Source: Puccinia triticina (lineage: Eukaryota > Basidiomycota > Pucciniomycetes > Pucciniales > Pucciniaceae). From it: a stretch of DNA of 64,000 bases. The notes beneath the pieces are model-generated. The model was not told the DNA's origin, did no database searches, and worked only from the letters and a program-made list of their open reading frames with translations. This document shows positions 11,670 through 22,439 of the stretch, in pieces; within the stretch, counting starts at the first letter, position 1; each line of letters begins with the position of its first letter. Where the stretch lies: positions 3,031,501 to 3,095,500 of the forward strand of contig NC_070573.1 of assembly GCF_026914185.1 (NCBI RefSeq), given 5' to 3'. A program made the translations under genes and the position numbers.

Positions 11670-12181
11670 CAAACTTAACTAAGTCCCAGCCTCCTGTGCA
11701 GGCCGTGCAGCGTTTGGCTGGGCGTGCAGCATTTGGCTGGTCGCGAAGCGACCCCAACCGGAGGGAGGGACTTACACACAAAAACGCTTTTCTGGCGTGA
11801 GCCAGATCCAAGGTTTGGCTGGGAGCGGCCTCATTTGCGTCACCACACCTTCAATATTTTGCAGATCCTTTCTACGTTATAGTACATGATACATCTGCAT
11901 AATGTTGATTTTTTGGTATTTTTCTTTGTGCAAAATCTTGTTTCTTTCTACTGGAAAAAAATTATTGAAGTTTATAATTTCGAATTTTGATTCTTGCGCC
12001 TCATATGACGCGGAACGAGCGCGGTCACTCTACAAGGATACATATGCTTCAAGAGAAGAAACTACCGAGAAGCCCACATCACTCGGTAACTCTGCAAATC
12101 CGCATACAATCACCCTCCCCTTCCCCTCCAACCGATCATCCGATCAAAATACTCGATCACTCAGCCGGCCGACAAATCGTA

Positions 12182-15015
12182 ATGCTCCCGCCCCCTGACC
12201 GACCTGCCGACCTGAGGAGCGAGGCATCGAAGGTATCCTACATCTGCGAAGTTATGAACTCCCTTGGGCTGACCCCGAAGCAATTTTTCCTTGCTTTTGT
12301 GAAGCAAGACGAGATTAGCATAGTCAGTAGGCGGCGATTTTGGTCAAATGAATGCTGGGACTCAACGCGAGAGCTGCTCGAGGCAATTGGAACGATGATC
12401 TCCTCCCACGAACCCGGCGAAACTAACTGGAGTGGTTTCATCCTTGGCCAGGTACGTGTTTTGATAAAAAAACACAGATATGCTGAGTTATCAATTAATC
12501 ACTGATTTCATGTTGTTGTTGTGTTCAGGCCCAGAATATCCTCAAAGTCGACAAGAAACGTGAAAATCCCCACGGAACGTACTACAGTTCAAAAAAGATC
12601 AAGGCGGATTTTTTCTGCAAGGAAAACTGTGCAAGAAGGGATGAGCAACTGACAAACAAGGAACACCCATTTCTTTACAAGCTCCTCAAGTCGAAACTCT
12701 TGCACCAGTCTGCTCTGCCGGATGAAGATCTAGCTGACAAAGATGATGAAAAGGACGACACCGACTCTCTGCGGGGTCCATTTGACAAGCCGGCCAATCT
12801 GGACGAGGATGCTAAGGCTGCAGGCAAGATTCATTGAGCCCATGTGGTTTGTCCGTTTCTTGTCCTTCTTTCTTTACTCTGTTGTTTGTTAATGCATGTC
12901 TGTGTTTGATTTTATACAGATATCTAAAACGATTTGTTCAATGATTGCATTCACATCCAACCGGCGCAAAAACGGAATGCAGCTTGAGAATGCGATCACC
13001 TTCTTAGCTTGTGGGGTATCCGATCGGGTCAACAAATATCTCAACTTTATTGGTTTAAGTTCGTCTTGTACAACCACCCACTCGGCATTGCGCACACTTG
13101 GAAAGAAAGCCAAGCAAACCATCAAGAACCGCATGAAACTGGGTCCAGCATTGTCTCCAAAATTCTGCCCACTGATCTGCATCGACAACCTTGACTTCCA
13201 AGAAGCCGTCCACGTCAAATCAGTCGACAACCAAAGCACTATGTTCCACGGTACCTGGGGGTACCTCCATCATCCCAACCCTAAGTTACTAGCTAGTGTC
13301 GATCCCAAAGACTTAACCCTCAAAGCGTACAGGACTGCCATTGCGAATTCTGCCGATGAAATCATTCCGCCTGCTAAATTTGTCTTGAACAGGAATGAAA
13401 GCTCACACTACCAATCAGTCCTGAAGAGTCAAGTAGCCAGCGTGTTTATGACCTATATTGCCGAGACAAAGGATAAAACACTGACTATCCCACTGAAACC
13501 GCCCCCCATCGAAGTACTAGACGCTCAGAAGCCAGACATCACAATGCTGAAGCTGATGATTGCATCTGACAACTCCTCCGAAGGCGTGGGTGAAGTACTT
13601 GAAGGACTTGCACGACAAAGTGGACTCATGCCGGCACAATTTGCGTCTAGACTCATGATCCTTGAAGGCGATCTGGGCACCTGTCTCAACTTGAGCAGCC
13701 TACGAGCCCAACAAAAACCAAACAACCGCCCCGAGGAGAGTCTTGCAAACGATTTCACTTTGCTAGGTGGGGCACACACTCTCTGGAACGTTGCACAGGC
13801 ACTTATTGCACTGCATTTTGGGGACAGTTCGGATTCGAAGGACCTCGGCTGCTGGCACTTTCTCGAGGCGCTAGGAGTCAAATCAAATCAAGTGCTCAAC
13901 AAAAAAGATTTCTCATTGATGCTCATTCAAATACAGAAGGTTCACGAAGCAACAATTGCTTATCTTATTCTGTATGCTTTTCACTTTTTTAATCTTTGCT
14001 TGAATTTCCCAACAGCTTGTTAATACAAAATACTCTTAATTTGCTTCGTCCTTTAGATTGATTATGGGGAAGCAGACGGACTCTTTCCCAAAAGAAAAGC
14101 TTCCGATGAAAGCAAAGGATATAAATAGCATCATTGATCAAGTCTACAAATCTTTTCTCTCTCCCCGGGCTCTTTTGAAAGCGAAGAATCCGAAAGCACC
14201 ATGCCTTGCAAATTTGCTACTCCGCCTGCGCGATTTCTCCACCATTGTCGAATGTAACCGTGCGATGAAAGCTGGCGATATTGGGCGTGTAATGAATATC
14301 TGGAAGAGATGGTCGGTTATGGCGATGGGAATCAAAGGTCTCAAACACTATGCAATTGACTTACCGCGAATGTATCTATCACTCACGCAAGTACCGGGGC
14401 TGCGATTAGTGCTGAAGCATTCACTTCTCATTTCTCCAACGGGAAGGCCAAATCATTTCGTGGCAAAGGATTTCCACTTAGAAAACCAGAACTTCTTTTT
14501 GAAGTACTTTTACAACAACACCAGCATGGGTACAGAGATTGATCGGCTGAAGGATGAGTACTCCCTTGCCATTCCAGTTGTAAGTTGCATGATATTCTTT
14601 CTCTCTTCTGGAGAGATAGTTTGCATAGCGTATTAACAAGAGATACATCCATCTGCCATAGCTTCGAGAGCTCCTTGACTCGCTTAATGACCAATGCGGA
14701 CGAAATCATATTTATCAGTCGCACAAAAACACGATTTCAATGCCGTCTATGATCAGCTTCATGAAGATGGCGAACCAATACAATATTTCTTGTGTCTTGC
14801 CAAAATCGAATCAAACAAACAAAACGGAGGTGCTGGACGTCTACAGCAATGGATTTAAAATCATGCAAACGGATGTAAAAAAAGGAAGCGCCAAGATGAA
14901 TCGACTCCGCCCCGCAACCACTCTTCATGAGGAGACCATTGACGACACCAAGGAAGTCGAAGATGAAGGGCAAGTTCACGAAGAAGAGGACGATGTTGTC
15001 GATGTCGTGGCTTGA
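12182..15015 (+). pseudogene. DUF6589-domain protein, copy 2, one nonsense codon
   Basis: Five exons join in phase: 12182-12451, 12529-12846, 12920-13971, 14057-14579 and 14662-15015, giving 838 codons. The start ATG at 12182 (MLPPPDRPADL) aligns with copy 1; an earlier ATG at 12005 is less conserved. The DUF6589 core lies in exon 3: CIDNLDF (about residue 285), MFHGTWGYLHHPNP, EGDLGT (about residue 447) and GGAHTLWNVAQ. Spaced acidic motifs followed by His/Trp resemble the RNase H-like layout of DDE enzymes, but that is inference. A TGA at 12835-12837 (codon 193) stands where copy 1 has CGA, so the gene is probably inactive or needs readthrough. The acidic C-terminus (HEEEDDVVDVVA) overlaps the helicase 3' end by 40 bp. 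Confidence 0.8.
14976..15015. other. Convergent coding overlap of DUF6589 and helicase genes
   Basis: The plus-strand DUF6589 stop is TGA at 15013-15015; the minus-strand helicase stop is TGA at 14976-14978. The last 40 bp therefore code on both strands, giving an acidic tail in one protein and a Ser/Thr-rich tail in the other. The two mRNAs must overlap at their 3' ends by at least this much plus their 3' UTRs. Confidence 0.85.
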
Positions 15016-17721
15016 GTTTGGTCAGGGAGATGTTCAGGTGTGTTTCCCAAAGTTTTGGGTGGCTTCGGCCCAGGGTTTGTGGCAAGTTCCGATATTGCTG
15101 AATTATTTTTCTGCCGCATTCTCTTCTCATTTTCTTTTTTATACTGATCTAGCAGGAATTGGTCCTTGAGCCGTTTCACCCGCTTCCTCTCCCTCTCCAC
15201 CTCGGCTTTGGTTGGAGGTTTGTTTGATTTAGAGGCTTCTCCATCTGCTAGCACCGCCTTGTTTGATTTCGAGGCTTCTCCATCTACTAGCACCGCCTCT
15301 TCAGTTTGTTGAGGTATGATTAAGGTATTCTTCTCCCGTATTCTCTCCACATTATCTCTTTTAAACTGTTCTAATACTACTTGGTCGTCGACCCATTTCA
15401 ATCTCTTCCTCTCCCTCTCCACCTCGGCTTTTGTTGGAGCTTTTTGTGATTTTGAGGCGTCTTCTGTATTTTTCCTCTTCCGAATGTTGGTGTTGTTCCC
15501 CTTGATGTAATCCTGGTAAGTACTACCCGCGCAATAAACATCAACTACTTTCTTCTGCAAGTGTACCATCTGGCCGTCGATCATCTCTCCTCCGATAATG
15601 CGGGTTATTTCCGTCAGGGGTAGGCCCCTTTTAACCGCCAGGGAAAATGATCTGGCCTGTTGAATTTCAAACATCTGTTCAACATGGACTTCGGCAGTAT
15701 CTGGGTCAAAGGTATCTTCAAACAGCCGGCCAAATTCCTCAAGAAGTTGATCAGCCAGTTCTTCCAGCGCCGGAGCAAGTGGGGTTTTTGTTGATCCGAG
15801 CCGGTAAGTTGGCCGTTGCGATACTCTCACGTGAGTTGTGTTCTGCGGATCATCTGGTAAATCTTCCCCGGTTTTCATGTACTGATCAAACGTTGATGTT
15901 CGGAATTTTCTGTAGTTATCCAGCACACTTGCTACTTTTGTCGGCTCGCAGTTAGAACATTCACACGTGGGGAACTCCATCTCCTGTTGGCGGGCACGTT
16001 CTTGGATCACGTTGGGATCATCAATGGATAATGGGATATACCCAACCCTGTACAAAACACAAGCATTGTAAGTTTCAATTTGCCTAATCCATACATCCAA
16101 GTCAGTCATCTTACTTGTTATCTATGGCAAAACAGACTTGTAAGCAGACTGGTGTGATGGCTAGAGCATCCATCCTTTCATCGTCTGTTTGTTGAGTTGG
16201 TGTTGTGAATTCCTCAACGCTGTTCTTACCCGATCTACGATTCGGCTCAACAAACAGAATTGCTAATCCATTTGATCCTCCCCTCCCACAGCGACCAATC
16301 ATCTGGCAGATGGATGCAGGATCTCCGCGTCCGACATGAACAACTGATCGGACGCGCTTCCAGTTCTGGCCAAGGCCCAGCGCCATTGTACACGAGATTA
16401 CTGGAAACTCCCCAGCTGCAAACTGCGACGTTGTCTCCTCCTTGCTCACCTCACCCGAACATGCGTGGAACCTCCGGGCAAAAGTACTGTTAGCATCTCC
16501 GTGGCCGCCCGGAATCCGCCTAGCCTCGTGGATGACTTTGGAAGCCTGCATCGTAAGATTTCGAGTGGTTGAGTAGATCAATGTCGGTATTATATCTTTG
16601 TCGGGGACGCAGGAACGCGGGCCGTAAAGTTGCAAGAGATCATCACACGACTTGAGTGAGGATTTCATTGGAACCCGGATGATGCGGATTTCTGGTCGAC
16701 TGAGTTCTGCGTGCCGGTAAGATATAGAATCTTCATTAATCTTCAGGCTTTTGAGTATCCCTTTGATTGCCTGTGGCCGGCAGGTGGCTGATAGAAGGAG
16801 TAACGGTGCATTAATCCCTAGAAGCCAGGCCGCGATGTCTCCATACGATTGCCGAAAAACCGCCCGATCCTGATGGCGCCCGTGTGAGAAAAGCTTCTTA
16901 GATTTTCCGCTGGCAACCAACCCCCACACATAGATCATGTGTGCTTCATCGACCACCACCCATGAAACGCGATCCTGGAATGCTTCATTGTAGAAAATTC
17001 GGCTAAATATTGCATTGTTCAACAACACCTCGGGGCTCTTCTAGCTGTCAGCTCAAATCTCAACGGTCCGGCTAATCAGTCTTTTAACTTACAAGGTAGA
17101 TAAATGAATAATCCCCCTTTAGTATCTCTTTTTCCACCCTCTTGTTTAAGTTCATTTTTGTGAGATTGATCGCTGATATTCCAAGATTCTTTTTTTCCTC
17201 TACCTACATATGTAGCAGGGTTTATTTTCTGAGCTTCCTGCCAGTGACACTCTGACAAAAGCGCATACCTGATTATCACTGAGCGAGTCCAGAGGGTTCA
17301 AGACCAACACGATTGGCTTCTTGTATTTGGGAAATAAATCCCAGTACATCTCAGCGATTTGAGTTTTGCCGACTCCGGTTCCGGCAAGGACAAAAGTGTC
17401 ACAACTGTGAATCAAATCGATAACCAAGTCCAGTTGGACTTGTTTTGGTGGCTGGGGTCCGTAAACGGTTGCAGACCGATTCTTCAGCATCTTGATCGTT
17501 TTGTCATGGGCCATCTCGGTGATCTTCTGATTCAAGGTAAGCTGGCCTGCTTTGTTCTTCAGCACTCGCCCAGATCCTCCCGCCAACGACTCTTTTGTGT
17601 AATTTTCCAATCCCTCTTCGAAAGGCAAGGGATCTTCGGTTGTAATGTTGAGCGGCCCCGATTGGAGCGCATCCAACCAATCATCGGCCCCAGAAGGAGG
17701 GTTCATCTGTATGTCCGCCAT
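14976..17721 (-). CDS. RecQ-like DEAH helicase, apparently intact
   Basis: Four exons keep phase: 17721-17269, 17203-17093, 17037-16115 and 16047-14976, giving 852 residues. Start ATG at 17721 (MADIQMNPPSG). Helicase motifs in order: I, AGTGVGKTQ with Lys119; Ia-like NPLDSLSDNQ; II, DEAH at 218-221; III, SAT at 271-273; V region CTMALGLGQNWKRVRSVVHVG; VI, QMIGRCGRGG at 433-442. Soon after comes CECSNC (about 524), which may bind zinc. The C-terminal third is a basic, charged tail with two copies of TKAEVERERKR and a duplicated DGEASKSNK stretch. It lacks a recognisable RQC or HRDC domain. A 3'-5' DNA unwinding role on the element during transposition or replication is inferred from family and context. 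No stop or frameshift was found, in contrast to its partner gene. Confidence 0.88.
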
Positions 17722-18238
17722 CGTAATGGTGAATGATGTGAGGTTGTTGGGCTGTTGTGCTGCTTAGTGTTTTTCCCCGACTTGGACTTCCTCTCCATCT
17801 GTACATTTACCGTGCCGAGTTGGACTCACTGATCTATGTAGCTCTTGTTAATGTTCTCTTAATTTTCTTCAACTTGTTGCTGTTTCATTAATTATCATTA
17901 ATTATCAATATAATGATGTGATGTTCCGATATAATTCTGTCGCTTAATTAATTCAGAGATTTCTTTCCAATTTCTTGTTATCGAATTTCAAAAATGAAGG
18001 AATGGGAATACAATGGCAAAAAAAATACCGAAAAATCCTGAGGATGCCAAACAGGCAGAAAAACAACTCAGAAAAAAGAACCATTGAGTTTTGTTGAAGC
18101 CAAGAGGGAACATCTGAAAAGTAGCCTCTATATCACGCCAGGCTCACGCGAGCTTGACGTGCTTGTGCATAAGCCTCTCTGGTGAGACTGGGCTGCCGCC
18201 CAGACCCGCTCACCACGAGTGGCTTAGTTAAGCTCGTG
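17722..18238. other. Right subterminal region of the DUF6589 element
   Basis: AT-rich non-coding sequence between the helicase start and the element end. It includes GCAAAAAAAATACCGAAAAATC near 18012, similar to a run in the left subterminal zones (about 1917-1935 in copy 1 and 11905-11925 in copy 2). A GC-rich hairpin, GGGCTGCCGCCC, lies at about 18190. Confidence 0.6.
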
Positions 18239-18245
18239 GGGAACA
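18239..18245. repeat. Probable target-site duplication of DUF6589 element, right
   Basis: GGGAACA follows the right terminal repeat, the partner of AAGAACA at 11663-11669 (five of seven bases identical). Confidence 0.6.
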
Positions 18246-20039
18246 GCATTGCCTCGACGTCAGCCATTGTCCACCAGTCAAGCCACCGTGTGGTCTTTGG
18301 AAACCGACGCCTCAGCTCGTCAATTCTTGCCTCGTGGGATTGGCCGGCGGGGTCGGTGGGCTCCAGAAGGTCAATGCACATGGATTCAAAGCGGGACTTG
18401 GAAGGAATGCATCATATCAGCCGGGTTATGAAAGAAAGTGAGGACACAAAGGATGGAAGAAAACACAAACCTCTTCATCAGCACTGATAATGGCGCGGTT
18501 GCGCTTGACACGTGTAATGGATTGTCAAAAGTGTTCACGACATCCTTTGAGCTTCTTCATTGCAGAAATCTCGTCCGTTTTACCAAAAACCGCCATGTAC
18601 GCTGCAAAAAACCCCTTCTGCTGAGCCTTTGAGAAGTCGACAATGCTTGTGGCCAGCTTCTCGCGCTCATGTGGAAGGATCGAGTGGATAAGGAATTACT
18701 GGAACAGTACGGTGAAAAGGATTGTGTAGTATTTGACCAAAAGTCCGCGAATCCAGCTTAGTTGGACTGGAATCCATTGAGCGGTATTGTTGCAGTACAT
18801 CAATGTGGTTAGTAGGTATCCGGATTCAAAAAACCAGTAGGTAACGTCGGATATCAAGCCACCTGAGTAGAGTGAATTGCCTTCCTCGCAGGGGTCCAAT
18901 AGCCTCTCTGACATCCATGGTGCTTGAAATGTGAAATGCTCTTGGCCTTGCCTGAAGGCACACAATATGATCTCCAAGCCCTTCCTGTAGTAGTGTAGTA
19001 TGTAAGTAATTAAGGAATCAAAGCAAGTGAAATTAGGGAGTGGGATGACTCAACTGGTCCCACTGAAATAAGTCGTTTAGAAATTTATCTCCGCCACTAC
19101 CCTTCTTGTCTGCGGTCTCTTTGATCTCACTAAGAATTTGATGTCTGTAGTAACGCGCGCAATCAGCATTGCCAAACGACTCGTGAATGTCGGTGATATT
19201 TTCCAAATGTTTGTCTGGCCCTGTTTTTCCAATCTGTGAATCCAGGGAAAGTCAGGCTTGCGTGAGTTTCATTTGTTTGTCAATTGTTCTGTAAAACAAA
19301 TAAAAAAAAAATAGTGTACCTTGAGTTGAAGCGCGGTTAAATTAGGGTTCTTCTTGATCTCGGCGGCTAAATCTGCCATGGCCAGGGGGTCGGGCTTCTT
19401 TGAGTCTGGCCAAGGGTGATCGTGGAATCCTTGATGTCGCAGGAGGCCCCAGCCACTCTGATGAATGTCCAATCGGCATTTAGTTCCCGTGCATTCCTCC
19501 CAGTATACCTTACCCTCACATTGACCGGCTGATCCTGGGCAAACAGGGTTGCTTTGAACGCAAACATAAATCAATTGCCTTCTTCTTTCAAAGGGTCTGG
19601 CTTGATGACTTACCTGCTGAGAAACTCGTGAATCTTTCCGGGACCAGTAGGGGGAGGGCCAGCATATTGACATTCTTCCTGGTCGCAAAGGAGAACTCCG
19701 AGGCACTTGACGTGGATAACCTTCCATAATTTGTTGTTGCAATGATCCACGTTGATGGTCTGGCCGGAGTAGCCGACCTTTGGGAAGTTTTCAAACTTTA
19801 ACGTCAACTGGATTTACAAAGGTGGTTGTTCTGTTGGGGTAAAGGGGGTAACCCTGCCTATCAAGAGAACAGCCGTGATTGATGAATGTGCTGAACCCCT
19901 GATCCATAGAAACTGGCAAGAACCATTTCGTGGGTTTGGTTTCTGGTTTCGGCGGCGGTGGGACTAGATCTTCTGGCTCTGGCGGTGATTGGTTGATGGC
20001 TGGTTGGGGTTTGGGTTTTGCGCAGGGTTTGCGGGCCAT
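18239..20039 (-). pseudogene. MULE gene, 5' part: GCM-type zinc finger and DDE transposase
   Basis: The gene starts at ATG 20039 (MARKPCAKPKPQ, Pro/Lys-rich). Next comes a WRKY-GCM1-type zinc finger spread over exons at about 19800-19610 and 19567-19370: KCLGVLLCDQEEC ... CEGKVYWEEC ... GWGLLRHQGFHDHPWP. Then come a charged segment (KHLENITDIHESFGNADCARYYRHQ, about 19220-19150) and the DDE region GLISDVTYWFFESGYLL (first Asp about 18848-18846), HEREKLATSIVDFSKAQ, and FPKTTRWLDWWTMADVEAMLF. Lesions are a frameshift near 19800, TAA at 18696-18698 and TGA at 18525-18527. The DUF6589 element follows. GCM1-type fingers on MULE transposases are known from fungi and other eukaryotes. Confidence 0.8.
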
Positions 20040-20495
20040 GGTATGGATTTGAGCGATTGTGGGTGTGGTGTGTTGGAGGTGTAAAGGAATGATTTGGTAG
20101 GTGTTGAAGGAGGCAAAGGTGAAATTATTAGTGATGGAGTCTAGATCAGGACCGGAGGGAACTCATGCGCGGTGGAGGAGGGGGTTTCATAGGGAACGTA
20201 CCATGAAGTTTTTTCCATGCGTCTGGCTGAGACCATTCACCGAAAGTGGGAGCATCGCCATTGAAGGTGTTGGGGAAGGAGGGTTGGGTTGTTTGTGCGT
20301 GGGTGAGGTTGAGTGTTATCCAGGCCTAACAGTTGCAAGTGGAAGTGGCCGAGGCTTGGATGATCCAAGAATAGGGATGCAGTACTCTCAGAACCCTGTT
20401 GATGCTTGGGGGTGTAAGTGTTTGTATGTAAATTTAATTTTCACCGCGGGGGTTTGCAGATTTGCATGCACTGCAAGTGGCAATGTTATCTCTTA

Positions 20496-20879
20496 GGCCC
20501 TGTTTGGCACCGATATAATTATAGGTGATATAATTGCTGATTAATTCAATAAAAAATACAAAATTCAACATAAAGCCTCCAATTTTTTTTGTAGGCAACC
20601 TACAGTGCTGGTCTCTTCAACTTTGAAGTCAGATTCAACTGATTCAGCCATCTTCAGCACCATAATACCATTATATCACTTTTGACCAATATGAAGTGAT
20701 ATAATGGTATTATGGTGCTGAAGATGGCTGGATAAGTTGATTCTGGGTTCACAGTTGAAGAGACCAGCACTGTAGGTTGCCTACAAAAAAAATTGGAGGC
20801 TTTATGTTGAATTTTGTATTTTTTATTGAATTAATCAGCGATTATATCACCTATAATTATATCGGTGCCAAACGGGGCC
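20496..20879. mobile_element. PIF/Harbinger-like MITE, 384 bp, TSD TTA
   Basis: A nearly full-length inverted repeat. The left arm starts GGCCCTGTTTGGCACCGATA and the right arm ends in its complement (TATCGGTGCCAAACGGGGCC); the arms remain similar for about 180 bp each. It is flanked by TTA at 20493-20495 and 20880-20882, a three-base duplication typical of PIF/Harbinger elements. No coding capacity. It lies in the 5' region of the MULE, upstream of the transposase start. Confidence 0.9.
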
Positions 20880-21078
20880 TTAGGGTGTGAAACTGTGCGT
20901 GCAGGGCCACAGGACTTGATTTGCAAGCTGTGTCTTACATCCCAAATGTTTACATTTTGTGGGTTGGCCCTCTCCCTATGTAAATTTAGTCTTGCACGAG
21001 CTGTGGTACATTTTTACGTTGGTGTTTTTTACATTTGCCGCAGCTTGTAAAACATAGAATGTAAAAATAACCCACCCC

Positions 21079-21087
21079 CTTAAATAC
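21079..21087. repeat. Target-site duplication of the MULE, right copy
   Basis: CTTAAATAC, identical to 7715-7723, immediately outside the right terminal repeat. Confidence 0.85.
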
Positions 21088-22430
21088 CCTTGACCTCTCA
21101 CAAAGTCAAGCCCCTCCGTATTAAAATATAAAAAATCATCTTTATCCAACGGTGTTTTCCCAACCACCCAGTCTTTCAGTCATCCTTAAGTCATACTTGC
21201 AGCCGGCGTAGCTAGAAGAGCATCATCTTGGTATCGCCACCGCTGACAATAGTGTGGACAAGTACAATCAACCAACAAGCTGACATCTTCGCCAAGAAAC
21301 TAGGCCCCAACAAAATGGACACGGCAACAGCAAATCTAGGCTTGACAGGGTAAAGTTTACCAACTTGGGGGGGGATGTTAGGGAGTAAGTGGGCCAAGGT
21401 GGTAAACTTAGATCATTAGAGTTTCAACACACAGTTATGCATAGACAAATCATGTACCTTTATGCATTACTGCAGCTACGCAAACTTGTACTTAGTCTAA
21501 CTCGACCCGCCGGTATCGGTTCCTCTCTTTCCTCACCGAGATCGGACCCGATACCGTGCCAGCCCGAGCTTACCTGCGAAGCATTTCTTTTCGTCAGGTG
21601 AGTGTAATCAAATACCAAGATTGGACCCGATACCGTGCCGGCCCGAGCTTACCTGCGAAGTATTTCTTTTCGTCAGATTTGCATTCACTCCCCTGAGTGT
21701 CTTGTAACCCCAAGCTATGCGCCCCCGTAGGGGATCGGGACTTGTGTTACAAAGTTCGAATATTTCCCACTTCTTTCTTTGCCAGCTTCGATCATATCGG
21801 CAGGGTGCCAGGGATGGTACCCGGAGCTACCCGGAGAGACCAGCGGTCTCCTATCCGGCGTTAATGGCCGTCGTGGTGCAAATATGTATTAACACAGCTT
21901 AACCCAAGCTTCAACAACAAATGTCGCATTAAACTAAATCAATGCCCTGACTCGCAAGACTCTTTGCCCTTGGTAACTTTTCCGACTCGGATAGGCTCAT
22001 GACTGCTCCAGTGACGCAAGGTGTAACTGAAGTGTTTTTTACACACATGGCCTATCACGGCCACCCACCACCAGCGTTATTGTGTCTTGTTGGAAGGAGT
22101 ATGTGGTGATAAGGATTAATTTCAATAACACCAGTCTTGACTCTTCGCGCCATCGTGCCGCAAAATCAACTCGTAAGATTAGAGCAATAGTAATCCTGGC
22201 ACGTTCGTTCTGACTCATACCGCGATGTCGTGTGTAGTTGCAGTTATGTAAACAATCAAACTTATCCACCAAGGCAGCTATTTGTCCCTCGGTGGGCCAA
22301 AGCCACGATTCCTCATAGGATTGACTCTTTGATCACCGGTCATACCAGCGGTGGCCCGGCGATTCTTATGCCAAGTGCGTCATCCCTGTTCAACTTTCAA
22401 GCTATCATGCGGTAGCAAGGGCACTTCACA
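21088..22430. other. Intergenic region with a short tandem duplication
   Basis: No convincing gene. At 21540-21598 and 21622-21676 there is a repeated segment (GACCCGATACCGTGCC(A/G)GCC ... TTTCTTTTCGTCAG), period about 82 bp. The sequence just outside the MULE (TTAACGGAGGGCACTTAAATAC at its left side) resembles 34130-34155, so the MULE landed in another repeat. Confidence 0.6.
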
Positions 22431-22433
22431 GAT

Positions 22434-22439
22434 ATAAAA
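22434..22439 (+). promoter_or_regulatory. TATA box upstream of small gene
   Basis: TATAAA within CAGATATAAAACCGG, about 220 bp before the proposed ATG at 22654. The following pyrimidine-rich stretch (TTGCCTCTTTCACC) could hold the start site. Support is positional only. Confidence 0.4.

Larger units (their letters stand above)
11670..18238. mobile_element. DUF6589 + RecQ-like helicase DNA element, copy 2
   Basis: A 6,569-bp insertion in the MULE gene. The left end reads CAAACTTAACTAAGTCCCAG. The right end, in reverse complement, reads CACGAGCTTAACTAAGCC, so the ends share CTTAACTAAG. The left 170 bp match copy 1 at 2000-2162. The insertion is supported independently by the host frame: the MULE protein segment ending WTMADVEAMLFP (about 18300-18250) is continued by RRPMLEDS at about 11655. 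Cargo is a plus-strand DUF6589 gene and a minus-strand RecQ-like helicase gene that meet tail to tail. No other gene fits between 17722 and 18238 or 11670 and 12181. Confidence 0.82.
7724..21078 (-). mobile_element. MULE DNA transposon with 9-bp TSD, carrying nested insertions
   Basis: The left end (GGGGATGTAGATTTTTACAT) and the reverse complement of the right end (GGGGTGGGTTATTTTTACAT) align over about 35 bp, and both subterminal zones are rich in TGTAAA/TTTACA words. The element is flanked by an exact 9-bp duplication. It encodes one minus-strand gene (20039 to about 8249). Within it lie the 6.57-kb DUF6589/helicase element (11670-18238) and a 384-bp Harbinger-like MITE (20496-20879). Without these it would be about 6.4 kb, a normal autonomous MULE length. 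Confidence 0.88.

Noticed and set aside
11140..11811. 223-codon minus-strand frame
   Set aside because: It is out of frame with the MULE protein, which runs through the same stretch with AT-hooks and the peptidase Cys-box.
11670..18238. Helitron
   Set aside because: No Rep/HUH motif, no CTRR end, and inverted ends with flanking duplications are present; the helicase is RecQ-like, not Pif1-like.
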